From: Hydractinia symbiolongicarpus
Taxonomy: Eukaryota > Cnidaria > Hydrozoa > Anthoathecata > Hydractiniidae
Direction of reading: 5' to 3'
Length of the DNA: 60,000 nucleotides
Assembly: GCF_029227915.1 (NCBI RefSeq)
Contig: NC_079878.1
Span: 27,183,501 to 27,243,500 of the forward strand
Part shown: piece after piece, positions 60,000 to 60,000 of the stretch
Layout: each line of letters begins with the position of its first letter
Numbering within the stretch: position 1 is the first letter of the stretch
Position numbers and translations under genes: made by a program
The notes under the pieces: model-generated
Seen by the model: only the letters and a program-made list of their open reading frames with translations
Database searches by the model: none
Told to the model about the DNA's origin: nothing

Positions 60000-60000
60000 T

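Overview
This window looks like metazoan nuclear DNA: AT-rich, with GT-AG introns and almost no single-copy coding sequence. It is dominated by nested mobile elements of several classes. The mixture (BEL/Pao, LINEs with restriction-like or APE endonuclease, a pogo-like DNA transposon with a HIRAN gene, a Helitron with an OTU protease, a tRNA-headed SINE) suggests a marine invertebrate, most likely a cnidarian. That assignment rests on family resemblance recalled from memory and was not searched.

Layout. 1-8900 is a nest of decayed LINEs with a restriction-like endonuclease (RLE). Two diverged copies in opposite orientations carry a ubiquitin-specific protease (USP, C19-like) domain after the RLE. 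From 7276 to 49457 there is a tandem triplication. Unit 1 is 7276-16255, unit 2 is 16256-43914 and unit 3 is 43915-49457. Each unit runs: USP-LINE 3' end (+), then (units 1 and 2 only) an APE-type LINE with a 2A-like motif (-), then a decayed tyrosine-recombinase-like gene (+), then a BEL/Pao integrase/RNase H fragment (-). The same 4-bp microhomology junction joins the units. Unit 3 preserves the empty site of the 2A LINE. Unit 2 was enlarged by a complete pogo-like transposon (17883-21325, TA duplication) and by about 15.2 kb of foreign DNA (23861-39045) that splits its LINE.

The 15.2-kb insert holds a 205-bp (AT)n tract, SINE copies, an inverted-repeat element, a large Helitron gene (hydrophobic leader, 2A, OTU, Rep, helicase), minisatellites and a small three-exon coiled-coil gene. 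Right of the triplication, the BEL/Pao copy continues upstream to its protease (to about 51611). Then come a third SINE, a 97-bp tandem repeat, a multi-exon minus-strand gene (53253-55159) and a second APE-type LINE with a PHD finger (56843-59999), which carries a perfect 112-bp-arm palindrome.

Most promising leads: (1) an RLE-LINE whose polyprotein ends in a deubiquitinase; (2) a pogo-like transposon carrying a divergent HIRAN protein with a textbook PCNA-binding motif; (3) a Helitron whose polyprotein starts with a hydrophobic leader and a canonical 2A motif ahead of an OTU protease, with a register-correct -1 slippery run in the Rep domain. The same leader-plus-2A layout occurs in an unrelated LINE in the same window. 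Several elements thus pair a replication enzyme with a ubiquitin- or PCNA-related module, but nothing in the sequence shows that they act together.
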